Positions 17,970 to 27,421 are shown, counted from the first letter of the stretch. The stretch is 64,000 nucleotides of DNA from Alistipes sp. CAG:435 (GCA_000433355.1 FR893126.1:11664-75663); one strand, 5' to 3'. The notes: generated by a model from the sequence alone, not told the origin. Program-made: numbers and translations.

Positions 17970-18001
17970 TCGGAATTTCGTAATAGGCGGGATTCCGTAA
18001 A

Positions 18002-19468
18002 ATGATGACACAAGAACAAAAAAAACGTTTCCAGTATTGGCAGTGGCGCACAATCATCGGAACGATGATCGGCTACTCTATTTTCTATCTTGTACGTAAG
18101 AACTTTTCTTTCGCCATTCCTGGTCTGACCGCTGAATATGGCATCACCAAGGCCACGTTCGGAGCTATCCTCGCCATCGCAAGTTTCATGTATGGCGTGT
18201 CCAAGTTGATAAACGGCTTTCTGGCCGACCGTCTCAACGGCCGCTGGCATCTTGTCACCGGATTGTCCGTCAGCGCGTTCGTGAACATCCTGTTCGGAGC
18301 GGGCGCGATGATCTGCGCCTACTTTGTCGGGGCGGACTACGGGCCGAAGTTTGTCAATTACCTTGTCATCCTGTTCGCTGTGCTTTACGTTGTCAACAAT
18401 GTGTTCCAAGGATGCGGATTCCCTCCTTGCAACCGTCTGATAACCCACTGGGTACCACCTCACGAGCTCGCTACCAAGATGTCCATCTGGAACACCTCGC
18501 ATTCTGTCGGAGCTTTCCTCGTCGCCGTGCTTTGCGGCTACATCATGGGGCACACCGGAGTGGACATGAGCGCTGACGCTGAGGTCCGCGCACGTGTCGC
18601 CGAGAACACGGCGAACATCACCGCGTCGATGGATCCGGCCGCGGCCCAGGCCTATGTCGATTCCGCTCTGCAGCACATCGGGTCCTGGCAGTGGGCCTTC
18701 TGGATTCCGGCCGCTATCGCTGTACTCGGTGTGATCTTCATCATCGTGACCTTGAGGGATACTCCTAAGTCGGTGGGGCTTCCTGAGCTTGAGGGCACGA
18801 AGGTGGCGGACAAACATGATGAGGCAGAGAAGAAAGAGTTCAGGCAGTTCATCATCAACAAAGTCATCAAAAACCCTATCGTGTGGATTCTGACGCTGGC
18901 TGACTTCTTTGTGTACATCGTGCGTATGGCTGTGCTTGACTGGGGACCATCCTTCCTTCAGGAAAGCCGTGGACTGTCTCCGGCGCTTTCAGCATGGACG
19001 GTCGCCATATTTGAGGCCTTCGGCGTTGTCGGAATGCTTGTGGCCGGAGTGGTCTCCGACAAGTTGTTCCACAGCAAGGCACAGAGAACCTGCGCGTTGT
19101 GTATGGTTGGCGTTATGGCGTTCCTCATCGTGTTCTGCCTTCTCCCGGCATCCACAAACCCTGTTGTCCTTATGCTGGTGCTTGCCTGCATCGGTTTCTT
19201 CCTCTATGGCCCTCAGGCTCTCATCGGTGTCGTGGCGTCCAATCAGGTGACCCGTCGTGGAGCTTCCTCAGCCAACGGAATCATCGGTTTCGTGACTTAT
19301 CTCAGCCCTATCATCTCCGGATTCGTGTTCGGCCACATCGCCGACAACCCTAAGTTCGGTTGGGAAGGGGTGTTCAAGATCATGATATTTGTCGCCGCTC
19401 TCGGTCTTGTCACCTTGCTGACACTCTGGAACAAGAAGACTGACGGCTACGCTGAAAACCAGGAGTAA
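18002..19468 (+). CDS. MFS organophosphate:phosphate antiporter, second copy
   Basis: 488 residues and paralogous to the divergent gene at 16419-17819. It shares YWQWRTIIGTMIGYSIFYLVRK, GVSKLINGFLADRLNGR, VFQGCGFPPCNRLITHW and YGPQALIGVVASNQVTRR. It carries an extra insertion after helix 4-5 (about residues 185-220, Ala/Asp-rich). Twelve helices are predicted. The head-to-head pair could be a transporter plus a related sensor or two transporters of different specificity; no kinase or regulator lies alongside. Confidence 0.85.
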   Translation: MMTQEQKKRFQYWQWRTIIGTMIGYSIFYLVRKNFSFAIPGLTAEYGITKATFGAILAIASFMYGVSKLINGFLADRLNGRWHLVTGLSVSAFVNILFGAGAMICAYFVGADYGPKFVNYLVILFAVLYVVNNVFQGCGFPPCNRLITHWVPPHELATKMSIWNTSHSVGAFLVAVLCGYIMGHTGVDMSADAEVRARVAENTANITASMDPAAAQAYVDSALQHIGSWQWAFWIPAAIAVLGVIFIIVTLRDTPKSVGLPELEGTKVADKHDEAEKKEFRQFIINKVIKNPIVWILTLADFFVYIVRMAVLDWGPSFLQESRGLSPALSAWTVAIFEAFGVVGMLVAGVVSDKLFHSKAQRTCALCMVGVMAFLIVFCLLPASTNPVVLMLVLACIGFFLYGPQALIGVVASNQVTRRGASSANGIIGFVTYLSPIISGFVFGHIADNPKFGWEGVFKIMIFVAALGLVTLLTLWNKKTDGYAENQE

Positions 19469-19488
19469 GAGGTTACTTCTGAATATTC

Positions 19489-19541
19489 ATAAAAAAAACT
19501 ACCGCCGCGAAGTTGTGATCCTTCACGGCGGGGGTTTTTTT
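19489..19541. terminator. Bidirectional rho-independent terminator
   Basis: A GC-rich stem near 19501-19531 (CCGCCGCGAAG with CTTCACGGCGG, one G-U) is bounded by an A-run on the left and a T-run on the right. It can serve the transporter (plus) and the FAD enzyme (minus). Confidence 0.8.
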
Positions 19542-19618
19542 CAATGAATATCTCCCTATTTCGCGTCGAACGCGGTTTTTATATTCAATGAATATCTCCC
19601 TATTTCGCGTCGAACGCG
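19541..19618. repeat. 34-bp direct repeat duplicating the 3' end of the FAD enzyme gene
   Basis: 19541-19574 and 19585-19618 are identical over 34 bp with a 10-bp spacer. The right copy encodes the C-terminus and stop of the FAD enzyme (AFDAK); the left copy is a non-coding duplicate. Confidence 0.85.
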
Positions 19619-21468
19619 AAGATGTGCGCCTGTTCGGCTCCCCATGTGGATGTCACCACGAGACGCAGTTCCTTGGCCTTGACAGGCTCGTCGAATTTGA
19701 TGTGCCTGAGGCGGAGGTAGTTGTCGGTGTCCTCGTAGAGGGTTATCCACTCGTTCTTCACCTTGGCTTCGACCTTGAAACCTTTCGCCATCATCTTAGG
19801 CATCTCCACGCGCTCTGTGGTGGCTTCAAGCTTGCGCATCCTCTTGCTCCTGTACTTGAAGTCGGAGTCGAAGATGATGCGGACACCGGTCAGTTCCACA
19901 GGCTTTTTCCAGCTGTAAACGATGCTCTCGTCGCCCGGGGCCACCCACACGCCGTTGTCCTCTCCGTCCCATTTGCGGTCGATTCCGTTGCGAAGAGGCA
20001 GGTTCGAGTCGGCTGTGGTTGCGGACATCGTGAGCTCTGATGGCTTTCTCCACCTGTAAGGCAGCATGCTGTCATCGTCCTCAAGCATGTCCTGAAGCTC
20101 GGCGATGTGATCCTTGCGGACTCCGGCCGGGGTTGTGCCGTATTTGATCGCGAGTGCGGCTCCGGTTCCGGCAGCCTGTCCGAGAAGGGCGCAGGTGGAC
20201 ATCACTCTGGTTGAGGACAGTCCCATGTGTGTGGCGGAGATGTCACGTCCGGCGAACATCAGGTTCGGCACGTTGACTGAATAGAGGCAGTCGAACGGGA
20301 TACCGAAACGTTCCGGAGTCGTGTGCTCGACCGAGAATATTCCTTTTCTGTGGAAAGCGTCCGGATGGTGGTTGTCCAATGTCCATCCTCCGTAGGCGAT
20401 AACGTCCGGGAAATGTCCTCCGGACATCACGTCGTTCTGGGTCAGGATGTGAGGGCCGATGTAGCGGGTGGACTCACGCTTGCCCGGAAGCGAGCCGATC
20501 CAGTCGAGGTCGTAGTTCTTGCAACGGCCGTCAGGGTTGTTTTTCATGTATTCCCAGACACCGTAGGCGATGCGCTTGAGCTCGTACTGGATGTCGTTGG
20601 CGTCGAAGATCGTGTTCAGGTTGCCGCCGAACTCGATCCACCAGAAGTTGTTGTCTTTCGGGTAAGGCTTCTTGTAGTTGAACTTCACTCCCGGGATTGT
20701 GGACTTAGGCTTGTCGTAGTTGAAGTCATCGTCCGTGAAATGGTAGGCCCATTCGGGAGCGGTGAACGGATGATCCTCGTCTGTCTTGCGGAGCTGGAGC
20801 AGGATGGAGTTGCCCATTGTCTTCGCGTCCCCGCCCTCGTCAAGGAAGGTCTCGTCAAACTCGCTTGGCAGCTCGCGTCCGTGGCGGTATTTCGCTCCGG
20901 AGAGACGTAATATTCCATCACCGGTGCAGTCGGCGAAGATTGTACCTTTTATAAGGTATCTGGTGTAGGCGTTGATGTTCCATGCCTTCACGGCGGCGAT
21001 CCTGTCACCGTCCATCACGACATCCTCGACTGACGTGTTGAGGAGAAGCTTGATGTTCGGCTCCATCACCACTGTGGAGTAGATGGCGTCATCCCAAAGG
21101 GTGTAGCGGAGGAGCGGGTTGAAGCGGAAGTTCCTCATCTGCATTTCCTCAAGCAGACCGGCCTCGGCGTTCTGGTCGCCCTTGGCTCCGACTATTCCCA
21201 TCCTGACTTCGCTGGAGGCGTTTCCGCCGAGAACAGGCCTGTCCTGCACGAGAATCACGGTCGCTCCGTGCCTTGCCGCGGACACGGCGGCGCACACTCC
21301 GGACAGTCCGCCGCCGGCGACAACGATGTCCGCGCTCAATTCCACATCCTTGATTGTCTTTGCGTTCTGCTCTGTCAGCATTCCCTGGGCATAAGCCGTC
21401 GTAGAGGTCAACGGCATCAAAACCGCCGCTAACGCTCCGGCAATAATAGAGAATGATTTTCTTGTCAT
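19600..21468 (-). CDS. Secreted FAD-dependent oxidoreductase
   Basis: 622 residues with a signal peptide ending AYAQG. The Rossmann FAD-binding motif is VVAGGGLSGVCAA near residue 50, with DRPVLGGNASSEVRMG after it and FADCTGDGILRLSGA near residue 180. These identify the FAD_oxidored (PF12831) family of exported flavoproteins. Near residues 395-435, FAGRDISATHMG and GQAAGTGAALA complete the FAD site. The C-terminal 150 residues look like a beta-sandwich. The substrate is unknown; neighbouring mtlD suggests sugar or polyol chemistry, as inference. Confidence 0.8.
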   Translation of the reverse strand: MTRKSFSIIAGALAAVLMPLTSTTAYAQGMLTEQNAKTIKDVELSADIVVAGGGLSGVCAAVSAARHGATVILVQDRPVLGGNASSEVRMGIVGAKGDQNAEAGLLEEMQMRNFRFNPLLRYTLWDDAIYSTVVMEPNIKLLLNTSVEDVVMDGDRIAAVKAWNINAYTRYLIKGTIFADCTGDGILRLSGAKYRHGRELPSEFDETFLDEGGDAKTMGNSILLQLRKTDEDHPFTAPEWAYHFTDDDFNYDKPKSTIPGVKFNYKKPYPKDNNFWWIEFGGNLNTIFDANDIQYELKRIAYGVWEYMKNNPDGRCKNYDLDWIGSLPGKRESTRYIGPHILTQNDVMSGGHFPDVIAYGGWTLDNHHPDAFHRKGIFSVEHTTPERFGIPFDCLYSVNVPNLMFAGRDISATHMGLSSTRVMSTCALLGQAAGTGAALAIKYGTTPAGVRKDHIAELQDMLEDDDSMLPYRWRKPSELTMSATTADSNLPLRNGIDRKWDGEDNGVWVAPGDESIVYSWKKPVELTGVRIIFDSDFKYRSKRMRKLEATTERVEMPKMMAKGFKVEAKVKNEWITLYEDTDNYLRLRHIKFDEPVKAKELRLVVTSTWGAEQAHIFAFDAK

Positions 21469-21491
21469 TTTTCGTCAGTGTTATTTTCCCT

Positions 21492-21499
21492 CAAAATTA
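21492..21499 (-). promoter_or_regulatory. -7 promoter box (TAATTTTG on minus)
   Basis: TAnnTTTG match on the minus strand, 23 bp upstream of the FAD enzyme ATG at 21468. Confidence 0.5.
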
Positions 21500-21540
21500 G
21501 CCAAAATATCGCTATGAGACAATTATTCCGCCATTTTTCG

Positions 21541-21548
21541 TAACTTTG
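21541..21548 (+). promoter_or_regulatory. -7 promoter box (TAACTTTGC) for mtlD
   Basis: Exact TAnnTTTGC match about 97 bp before the mtlD ATG. Confidence 0.55.
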
Positions 21549-21645
21549 CATGATGACCGGCCAATGTCGGTGAATTAACTACAGTAACGTGCCGACGCAT
21601 TTTGCCTGATGCTGAATACGCCGGCGGATAAAGTCAAGAAATACA

Positions 21646-22797
21646 ATGAAAACAGCAATTCAGTTCGGAGCGGGAAACATCGGCCGTGGATTTATCGGTG
21701 CCGTGCTTTCAAAATCAGGCTATCAGGTAGTGTTTGCGGATGTCAACAAGGAAATAGTTGACAGGATCAATGCGGACGGACAATATACCGTGCACATCAA
21801 GGATGTTGAGAGCGAGGATATCCTCATCTCTGGAGTCTCTGCCGTGGATTCGTCAACGGACGCCGTGGTGGAGAAGATCAAGGAGGCGGAGTTGATCACG
21901 ACAGCCGTAGGTCTCAGGATCCTCCAGTTCATCGCTCCGGCTATCGCCAAGGGAATCATCGCCCGCAAGGATTCCGGAATAGAGGCTCCGCTCAACATCA
22001 TCGCGTGCGAGAACGGGCTCATGGCGTCCTCACGTCTCAAGGAGGCTGTATATTCCCATCTGGACGAGGCCCAGAAGACTTGGTGCGTGGAGCACGTCGG
22101 TTTCCCGGACTGCTCGGTTGACCGCATCGTCCCTCCGGTTAGGAGCGAGAATCCTATCGATGTCGCCGTGGAGAGATTCTACGAATGGAATGTGGAAGAG
22201 AAGGCTTTCGTCGGTCCGGCTCCAAAGGTTGAGGGAATGAATATGGCCGATAACCTTCTGGCCTACATCGAGAGGAAACTTTTCACTCTGAACACCGGTC
22301 ATGCCATCACCGCATACCTCGGCAAGATGAAGGGCTGCACGACAATCACAGACAGCATCGCTGTTCCTGAGGTTTATGAGACCGTTCATGCCGCCATGCA
22401 GCAGAGCGGCGAGGCTCTCGTGAAGCAGTTTGGTTTCGATCATGATGCTCACTTCAAGTACATCGAGAAGATCATCGGACGTTTCCGCAACCCTTATCTT
22501 CAGGATGACGTGAACCGCGTGGGACGCGAACCTATGCGCAAGCTCTCCCCGGATGACAGACTTGTGAAGCCGGCCATGACCGCCAAGAGTTTCGGTCTTC
22601 CTTACGACAAGATTCTGCTCGGTGTCGGAGCCGCCTTGCATTTCGACAATCCAGAGGATCCGCAGAGCGTCCAGATGCTCGACCTGATCAAATCAAAGGG
22701 ACTTGAGGCGGCGGTTTCCGAGATCACCGGAATCAATGCCGGGGACCCGATGGTCGCTGAGATCGTCAATGCCTACAAGGAAGTGGAAAGAATATAA
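21646..22797 (+). CDS. mtlD: Mannitol-1-phosphate 5-dehydrogenase
   Basis: Interconverts mannitol-1-phosphate and fructose-6-phosphate with NAD(H); 383 residues, the usual length. The N-terminal nucleotide site is FGAGNIGRGFIG (residues 7-18). The catalytic region of the polyol-specific long-chain dehydrogenases is seen in ERKLFTLNTGHAITAYLG near residue 210, which contains the conserved K, N and H. No mannitol PTS is nearby, so the enzyme may work in mannitol synthesis or with an unlinked transporter. The metallophosphatase follows after 32 bp. Confidence 0.93.
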   Translation: MKTAIQFGAGNIGRGFIGAVLSKSGYQVVFADVNKEIVDRINADGQYTVHIKDVESEDILISGVSAVDSSTDAVVEKIKEAELITTAVGLRILQFIAPAIAKGIIARKDSGIEAPLNIIACENGLMASSRLKEAVYSHLDEAQKTWCVEHVGFPDCSVDRIVPPVRSENPIDVAVERFYEWNVEEKAFVGPAPKVEGMNMADNLLAYIERKLFTLNTGHAITAYLGKMKGCTTITDSIAVPEVYETVHAAMQQSGEALVKQFGFDHDAHFKYIEKIIGRFRNPYLQDDVNRVGREPMRKLSPDDRLVKPAMTAKSFGLPYDKILLGVGAALHFDNPEDPQSVQMLDLIKSKGLEAAVSEITGINAGDPMVAEIVNAYKEVERI

Positions 22798-22829
22798 TCG
22801 GCTGCTTTTTGCGGGAATATTCAAATCAC

Positions 22830-23996
22830 ATGAAACGCATATTATCATTTTTGCTGCTGGTCGGCATCGCTGTGGCGTCAGGTGCACAGGTGAAGGTAAA
22901 CTGCGGCCCTTATCTGCAGAATGTCACGGAGGACAGTTTCACGGTGGTCTGGACCACGAACGGGCCGGCTGTAGGTTGGATTGAACTGGCTCCGAACGAC
23001 GGTACGAATTTCTACAATGTGGAGAGACCTAAATATTTCGACCTCAGAGGAATGGGCAGGAAGCCGATCGGTACGCTCCACAAAGTCACGGTCTCCGGCC
23101 TGAAGCCAGGCACCACATACAGGTACCGCGTGATGTGCCAGGGCGTTCTCTCGCAGGAGAACAGAGCCAGAATCCTCTACGACGAGGGTTACGGGCTGGA
23201 TCTGAAGAAAAGGCCTACCAAAGTTACCACAAAGGCTCTTGAATATGACAAGGTCAAGTTCGCCGTGGTGAATGACATGCACGAGCATGATTCCGTGATG
23301 CAGGTACTTTTCAAGGACGCCAAGGACAAGTACGATTTCGTCTGCTTCAACGGCGACATGACCTCGGCTATCGACAGCGTGGCCGAGATCCGCATGCACT
23401 ACATGAACACCGCGTCCAAACTTTTCGCTTCGGACACTCCGCTCTACCTCTGCCGCGGCAACCATGAGTACAGAGGCAACGATGCCATCAAGTACCTTGA
23501 CTACTACCAGACTTCAACAGGAAGGACGTACTACACGGCCTCTTACGGGAAGTTTTTCTTCCTGTTCCTCGACTCTGGAGAGGACAAGGTTGACAGTGAC
23601 ATCAGGAATCTGAACATCATGATCACCGAAGACTACCTGAAAGAGGAGGCCGAGTGGCTGAAAGGCGTTGTGGCGAGCGATGAATATAAGAACGCCGAGA
23701 TGAGGATCGCGTTCTGCCATATTCCTCCGTCAGACAAGGGATGGCATGGCAATGTGATGGTCAGCAAATATTTTGTGCCGACGTTGAACGGTACAGGCCT
23801 GGACCTGATGTTGTGCGCTCATATTCATAAATACCGCTTCAACGATGCGAACACCATCGGAGCGGACTTCCCTGTGCTTTGCAACGCCAACAGGCAGCGC
23901 ATCGACGCGGTGGTGGACAAGGACGGCATCCGTCTGGACTTCTTCGATGAGACCGGCGCCAAGATCAAGAGCATGAAATTCGACAAGAAAAAATAA
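22830..23996 (+). CDS. Secreted calcineurin-like metallophosphatase with Fn3-like N-domain
   Basis: 388 residues from the ATG at 22830, chosen for its signal peptide (ILSFLLLVGIAVASGAQ). Residues about 25-110 resemble a purple-acid-phosphatase/fibronectin-III N-domain (VVWTTNGPAVGWIEL, GLKPGTTYRYRV). The catalytic domain has VNDMHEHD, NGDMTSA, CRGNHEYRG, FCHIPPS and CAHIHKYRF, the standard metal ligands with an A-H-I-H variant of GHxH. It probably dephosphorylates an organic phosphate in the periplasm. It lies 18 bp before the SGNH hydrolase. Confidence 0.85.
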   Translation: MKRILSFLLLVGIAVASGAQVKVNCGPYLQNVTEDSFTVVWTTNGPAVGWIELAPNDGTNFYNVERPKYFDLRGMGRKPIGTLHKVTVSGLKPGTTYRYRVMCQGVLSQENRARILYDEGYGLDLKKRPTKVTTKALEYDKVKFAVVNDMHEHDSVMQVLFKDAKDKYDFVCFNGDMTSAIDSVAEIRMHYMNTASKLFASDTPLYLCRGNHEYRGNDAIKYLDYYQTSTGRTYYTASYGKFFFLFLDSGEDKVDSDIRNLNIMITEDYLKEEAEWLKGVVASDEYKNAEMRIAFCHIPPSDKGWHGNVMVSKYFVPTLNGTGLDLMLCAHIHKYRFNDANTIGADFPVLCNANRQRIDAVVDKDGIRLDFFDETGAKIKSMKFDKKK

Positions 23997-24014
23997 GTTT
24001 TATATTTTGAATAT

Positions 24015-25106
24015 ATGAATAGGATTACATTAGCGTTGGCGTTGTCTCTGACTGTTCTGACCGCCTCGGCGCAAAACAAAAAGGTGGACTATACGTTCAC
24101 GGAGGCCTCTGACCTCACAATGGTTGGCAAACTCATGCCGGACACACCTAACCCTTACCATAGGGTTGACACGGTGAAATTCAAAGGTTTCACAAAAAGC
24201 GAGAACAGACAGGTAAGGATGTCCGCCGGTCTTGCGGTGGCTTTCAGGACCGACTCGAAAATCATCACAATCAAGACAAAATATGAGGATCGGAGTTTTC
24301 CTGTGAACACCGGTGGACTGTCTGCCCGTGGTTATGATTTGTATATCAGGAACAACGGGGAATGGCTTTGGGCCGCATCCGCGGTGGCAAAGGACAACAA
24401 GCCTGACGAGAATGTCACTCTGATCAAGGACATGGATGGGACGATGCATGAGTGCCTTCTTTACCTGCCTGTATTCAGTGAGGAGTCTTCCATAAAGATC
24501 GGTACGGAGAAAAACGCCAGCATCGAGGCCATCGACAATCCGTTCAGACATAGAATCGGAATATTCGGTTCAAGTTTCACGCACGGAACCAGCACTTCCA
24601 GGGCGGGTATGTCCTACCCGGACCAGTTGAGCCGTATGACAGGACTCCAGTTCCTCAGTCTTGGATGCGCCGGCAACAGCAAGTTGCAGACTTACTTTGC
24701 TGATGTGCTCTGTGCGGCTGACGTGGACGCATTGGTGTTCGACGGGTTCTCAAACCCTGAGGCTCCGATGATCAAGGAAAGGCTCTTCCCGTTCATTGAG
24801 AAACTGCAGAAGGCTCATCCTGGCGTTCCGCTCATCTTCCAGCGCACAATCTACCGTGAGTACCGCAACTACAACACTGACAGAGACAGGAACGAAAGCG
24901 CCAAGATAGCGATGGCTGACAGCCTTATGAATATCGCCGTCAAGAAGTACAAGGATGTCTATTATGTGAAGACAACCTGTGCCACGTCAAAGGATCACGA
25001 GGCAACGGTCGATGGGGTCCACCCTTCTGACTACGGTTACACCCTTTGGGCAAGATCCATTGAAAAGCCGATCAAGAAAATCCTCAGGAAATACGGAATC
25101 AAATAG
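24015..25106 (+). CDS. Secreted SGNH/GDSL hydrolase
   Basis: 363 residues with a signal peptide (LALALSLTVLTASAQ). An N-terminal beta domain (about 20-175) precedes the hydrolase. Block I is IGIFGSSFTHG with the nucleophile Ser near residue 185, the Gly/Asn blocks follow (LGCAGNSKLQ), and block V is DGVHPSDYGY with the catalytic Asp and His. Such proteins are usually carbohydrate esterases. It is downstream of the metallophosphatase in the same direction and ends before a terminator. Confidence 0.85.
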   Translation: MNRITLALALSLTVLTASAQNKKVDYTFTEASDLTMVGKLMPDTPNPYHRVDTVKFKGFTKSENRQVRMSAGLAVAFRTDSKIITIKTKYEDRSFPVNTGGLSARGYDLYIRNNGEWLWAASAVAKDNKPDENVTLIKDMDGTMHECLLYLPVFSEESSIKIGTEKNASIEAIDNPFRHRIGIFGSSFTHGTSTSRAGMSYPDQLSRMTGLQFLSLGCAGNSKLQTYFADVLCAADVDALVFDGFSNPEAPMIKERLFPFIEKLQKAHPGVPLIFQRTIYREYRNYNTDRDRNESAKIAMADSLMNIAVKKYKDVYYVKTTCATSKDHEATVDGVHPSDYGYTLWARSIEKPIKKILRKYGIK

Positions 25107-25130
25107 CCGTGACCTGAAATTGAACAAGGG

Positions 25131-25177
25131 ATAAAAAAAGACCGGGCGGCTTTGCGGAGCCGTCCGGTTGTCTTTTT
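25131..25177. terminator. Bidirectional rho-independent terminator
   Basis: Stem ACCGGGCGGCT with AGCCGTCCGGT (one G-U) at 25141-25167, an A7 run on the left and a T5 run on the right. It lies between the convergent SGNH hydrolase and efp genes. Confidence 0.8.
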
Positions 25178-25194
25178 GATTATGAGAAGATCGC

Positions 25195-25761
25195 TTACAC
25201 TCTCTGGCCGTAGGAACGGTCGGTGGTGTTGACGGTGATCTTGTCGCCCTGGTTGATGAAGAGCGGAACCATAATCTTGGCGCCGGTCTCAAGGGTGCAC
25301 TCCTTCAAAGCGCTGGTGGAGGCGGTGTTGCCCTTCACGGCAGGCTCTGTGTAGGTCACCTCAAGGGTAACGTATGTAGGGAGCTCGCAGGTGAGGCACT
25401 TCTCCTCAGGCTCGACGACGAACATCATCTCGACGTGCTGGCCTTCCTTCATCAGGTCGGAGTTCTCAACTACGTCGTGAGGCAGGTGGATCTGCTCGTA
25501 GGTCTCCTCGTGCATGAAGTTGAATCCGTCCTCGTCAGAGTAAAGGAACTGGTAAGGACGTCTCTCGACGTTGATGACATCGATCTTCATACCCGCGGTG
25601 AAGGTGTTCTCAAGGATCCTTCCGTTCTCAAGGTTACGAAGCTTTGTCTTTACGAATGCCGGACCCTTTCCTGGCTTAACGTGCTGGAAATAGACTACCT
25701 GGCAAGGCTTGCCGTTGTAGCTGATATAAAGGCCGTTCTTAAAATCTGCTGTTGTTGCCAT
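25195..25761 (-). CDS. efp: Elongation factor P
   Basis: Relieves ribosome stalling at polyproline; 188 residues, standard length. The three beta domains are visible: the KOW-like N-domain with the tip PGKGPAF (K32 is the expected modification site), the OB domain with FLYSDEDGFNFMHEETYEQ, and the C-terminal domain with GAKIMVPLFINQGDKI and TTDRSY. The enzyme that modifies K32 is not in this window. Its own promoter lies in the gap to ispH. Confidence 0.97.
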   Translation of the reverse strand: MATTADFKNGLYISYNGKPCQVVYFQHVKPGKGPAFVKTKLRNLENGRILENTFTAGMKIDVINVERRPYQFLYSDEDGFNFMHEETYEQIHLPHDVVENSDLMKEGQHVEMMFVVEPEEKCLTCELPTYVTLEVTYTEPAVKGNTASTSALKECTLETGAKIMVPLFINQGDKITVNTTDRSYGQRV

Positions 25762-25816
25762 AAAAATATGTAATGAATTTAGATTTCAAAAGATTGATGC
25801 GCAATCATTTCGACCG

Positions 25817-25824
25817 CAAAGTTA
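25817..25824 (-). promoter_or_regulatory. -7 promoter box (TAACTTTGC on minus) for efp
   Basis: Exact TAnnTTTGC match on the minus strand, 56 bp before the efp ATG and just beyond the ispH stop. Confidence 0.6.
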
Positions 25825-25825
25825 A

Positions 25826-26728
25826 CTATTTGCGGATATTCTTGCAAAAAATTCTTTCAGCGACCTGTTCCAGAAGCCATCCCGGCGTTGATGTCGCGCC
25901 GCAGACTCCTACCTTGTCTCCGTCCGAGAACCATTCCGGTTCCAATTCCGAAGGATCGGAAATATGATAGGTTCGCTGATTCCTGGACTTGCAAAGATCG
26001 AAAAGCACCTTTCCGTTGGAACTGGAAACCCCTGACACAAAGACGATGACATCGTGTCGAAGAGCGAAGTCGGCCAGTTCCTCGTGTCGTGACGCCACCT
26101 GTGAGCAGATCGTGTTGTGAACCTGAAGACTTGCACCCGGACATGACTCCAGCACCTTGCAGATCTCGGAATATTCCACCGGACTCTTTGTTGTCTGAGA
26201 GAATATCTCCAACGGCTTGTCAGTCCGGATAGAACCGTCCTCAAGGGCGGAAAGCAGCATCGGCATATTCTCAATCACCACCGCGTCGCCGCTGACTTGC
26301 CCAAGCAGACCAAGCACCTCGGCGTGCCCGATTTTCCCGAATATGACGATCTGTCCTCCGGCGGGCTTGACCCTCTCGTAGGCCTCCCTGATGCTCTTTT
26401 GCAGTTTCAGCACAACCGGACAGGTGCAGTCTATGACCGTCAAACCAAGTTTTTGAGCCAATGAATATGTCTGCGGCGGCTCGCCGTGCGCCCTTATGAG
26501 AAGCGTCTCCGAAGAAGGATCGGGAATATTCATAAGTCCGTCTTTGTCGACTGTGATCAGTCCTTTCTCTCCGAGCCTCCGGAGTTCCGCCTCGTTGTGG
26601 ACAATGTCCCCGAGGGAGTATAGTATCCTGCCGGGAGACTCCTCAAGGAACTTCTCGGCTCGGCCGATCGCCCTGATCACTCCTCCGCAGAAGCCGGAAT
26701 GCTTCTCGATCTCAACCTGAATAGCCAT
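25826..26728 (-). CDS. ispH: 4-hydroxy-3-methylbut-2-enyl diphosphate reductase
   Basis: The last enzyme of the MEP isoprenoid pathway; it makes IPP and DMAPP using a 4Fe-4S cluster. 300 residues. The three cluster cysteines sit in HSGFCGGV (C14), DCTCPVV (near 100) and TICSQVASRH (near 200). It starts 6 bp after the cmk stop, so the two are co-transcribed; cmk-ispH adjacency is common in bacteria. Confidence 0.96.
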   Translation of the reverse strand: MAIQVEIEKHSGFCGGVIRAIGRAEKFLEESPGRILYSLGDIVHNEAELRRLGEKGLITVDKDGLMNIPDPSSETLLIRAHGEPPQTYSLAQKLGLTVIDCTCPVVLKLQKSIREAYERVKPAGGQIVIFGKIGHAEVLGLLGQVSGDAVVIENMPMLLSALEDGSIRTDKPLEIFSQTTKSPVEYSEICKVLESCPGASLQVHNTICSQVASRHEELADFALRHDVIVFVSGVSSSNGKVLFDLCKSRNQRTYHISDPSELEPEWFSDGDKVGVCGATSTPGWLLEQVAERIFCKNIRK

Positions 26729-26734
26729 GACCCT

Positions 26735-27421
26735 CTATTCAAGGATTCCGAAACGGCCTTGCGCAAGTCCTTGGAACCAAACCAGTTCCTCGTGCAGGTT
26801 CATGTCCGAATTGTCCAGCACGAAAGCGTCGGCGGCCCTGGAAAGAGGGGAAACCTCACGATGGGAGTCGATATAGTCCCTCTCCCGAAGGTTTTTCATC
26901 ACGTCCTCCAGTTTCGGGTCCTGTCCCTTGGCCTTCATCTCGTCGAAACGCCTTTGTGCCCTGACCTCATCGCTGGCTGTCATGAATATCTTGACCTCGG
27001 CGTCCGGGAACACCGTCGTGCCGATGTCCCTGCCGTCCATCACGATTCTTTTCCTCTGTCCGAAAGCGTGCAGACGCTCATCGACATATTCCCTGACAAA
27101 CGGGATCGCCGAGATCGGACTGACGTGGCCGGACACCTCCAGCGTGCGGATCTCCTTTTCTATGCATCTGTCTCCGATGAATGTTCCCTCGGCCTTGAAA
27201 TCCAGCCCCAAATCCGGTAGTGCAGCCTTGAGGGCGGCTTCGTCAATGGCTCCGTCCTTCCCGATGAACCCTTTCTCAAGGGCGTACAAGGTAACTCCGC
27301 GGTAGAGAGCCCCGGAGTCCAGATAAAGGAATCCGAAGTGTTCCGCTATCAGTCTGGCAAGCGTGCTCTTGCCTGTCGATGAGTAGCCGTCGATGGCTAT
27401 GATGATGTCAGGTAATTTCAT
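26735..27421 (-). CDS. cmk: Cytidylate kinase
   Basis: Phosphorylates CMP and dCMP; 228 residues. The P-loop is GYSSTGKST (12-20), followed by the NMP-binding segment YLDSGALYRGVTLYAL and DGRDIGTTVFPDA near residue 130. The LID region has SDEVRAQRRFDEM. A -7 box ends only 4 nt before the ATG, suggesting a leaderless transcript. Confidence 0.96.
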   Translation of the reverse strand: MKLPDIIIAIDGYSSTGKSTLARLIAEHFGFLYLDSGALYRGVTLYALEKGFIGKDGAIDEAALKAALPDLGLDFKAEGTFIGDRCIEKEIRTLEVSGHVSPISAIPFVREYVDERLHAFGQRKRIVMDGRDIGTTVFPDAEVKIFMTASDEVRAQRRFDEMKAKGQDPKLEDVMKNLRERDYIDSHREVSPLSRAADAFVLDNSDMNLHEELVWFQGLAQGRFGILE

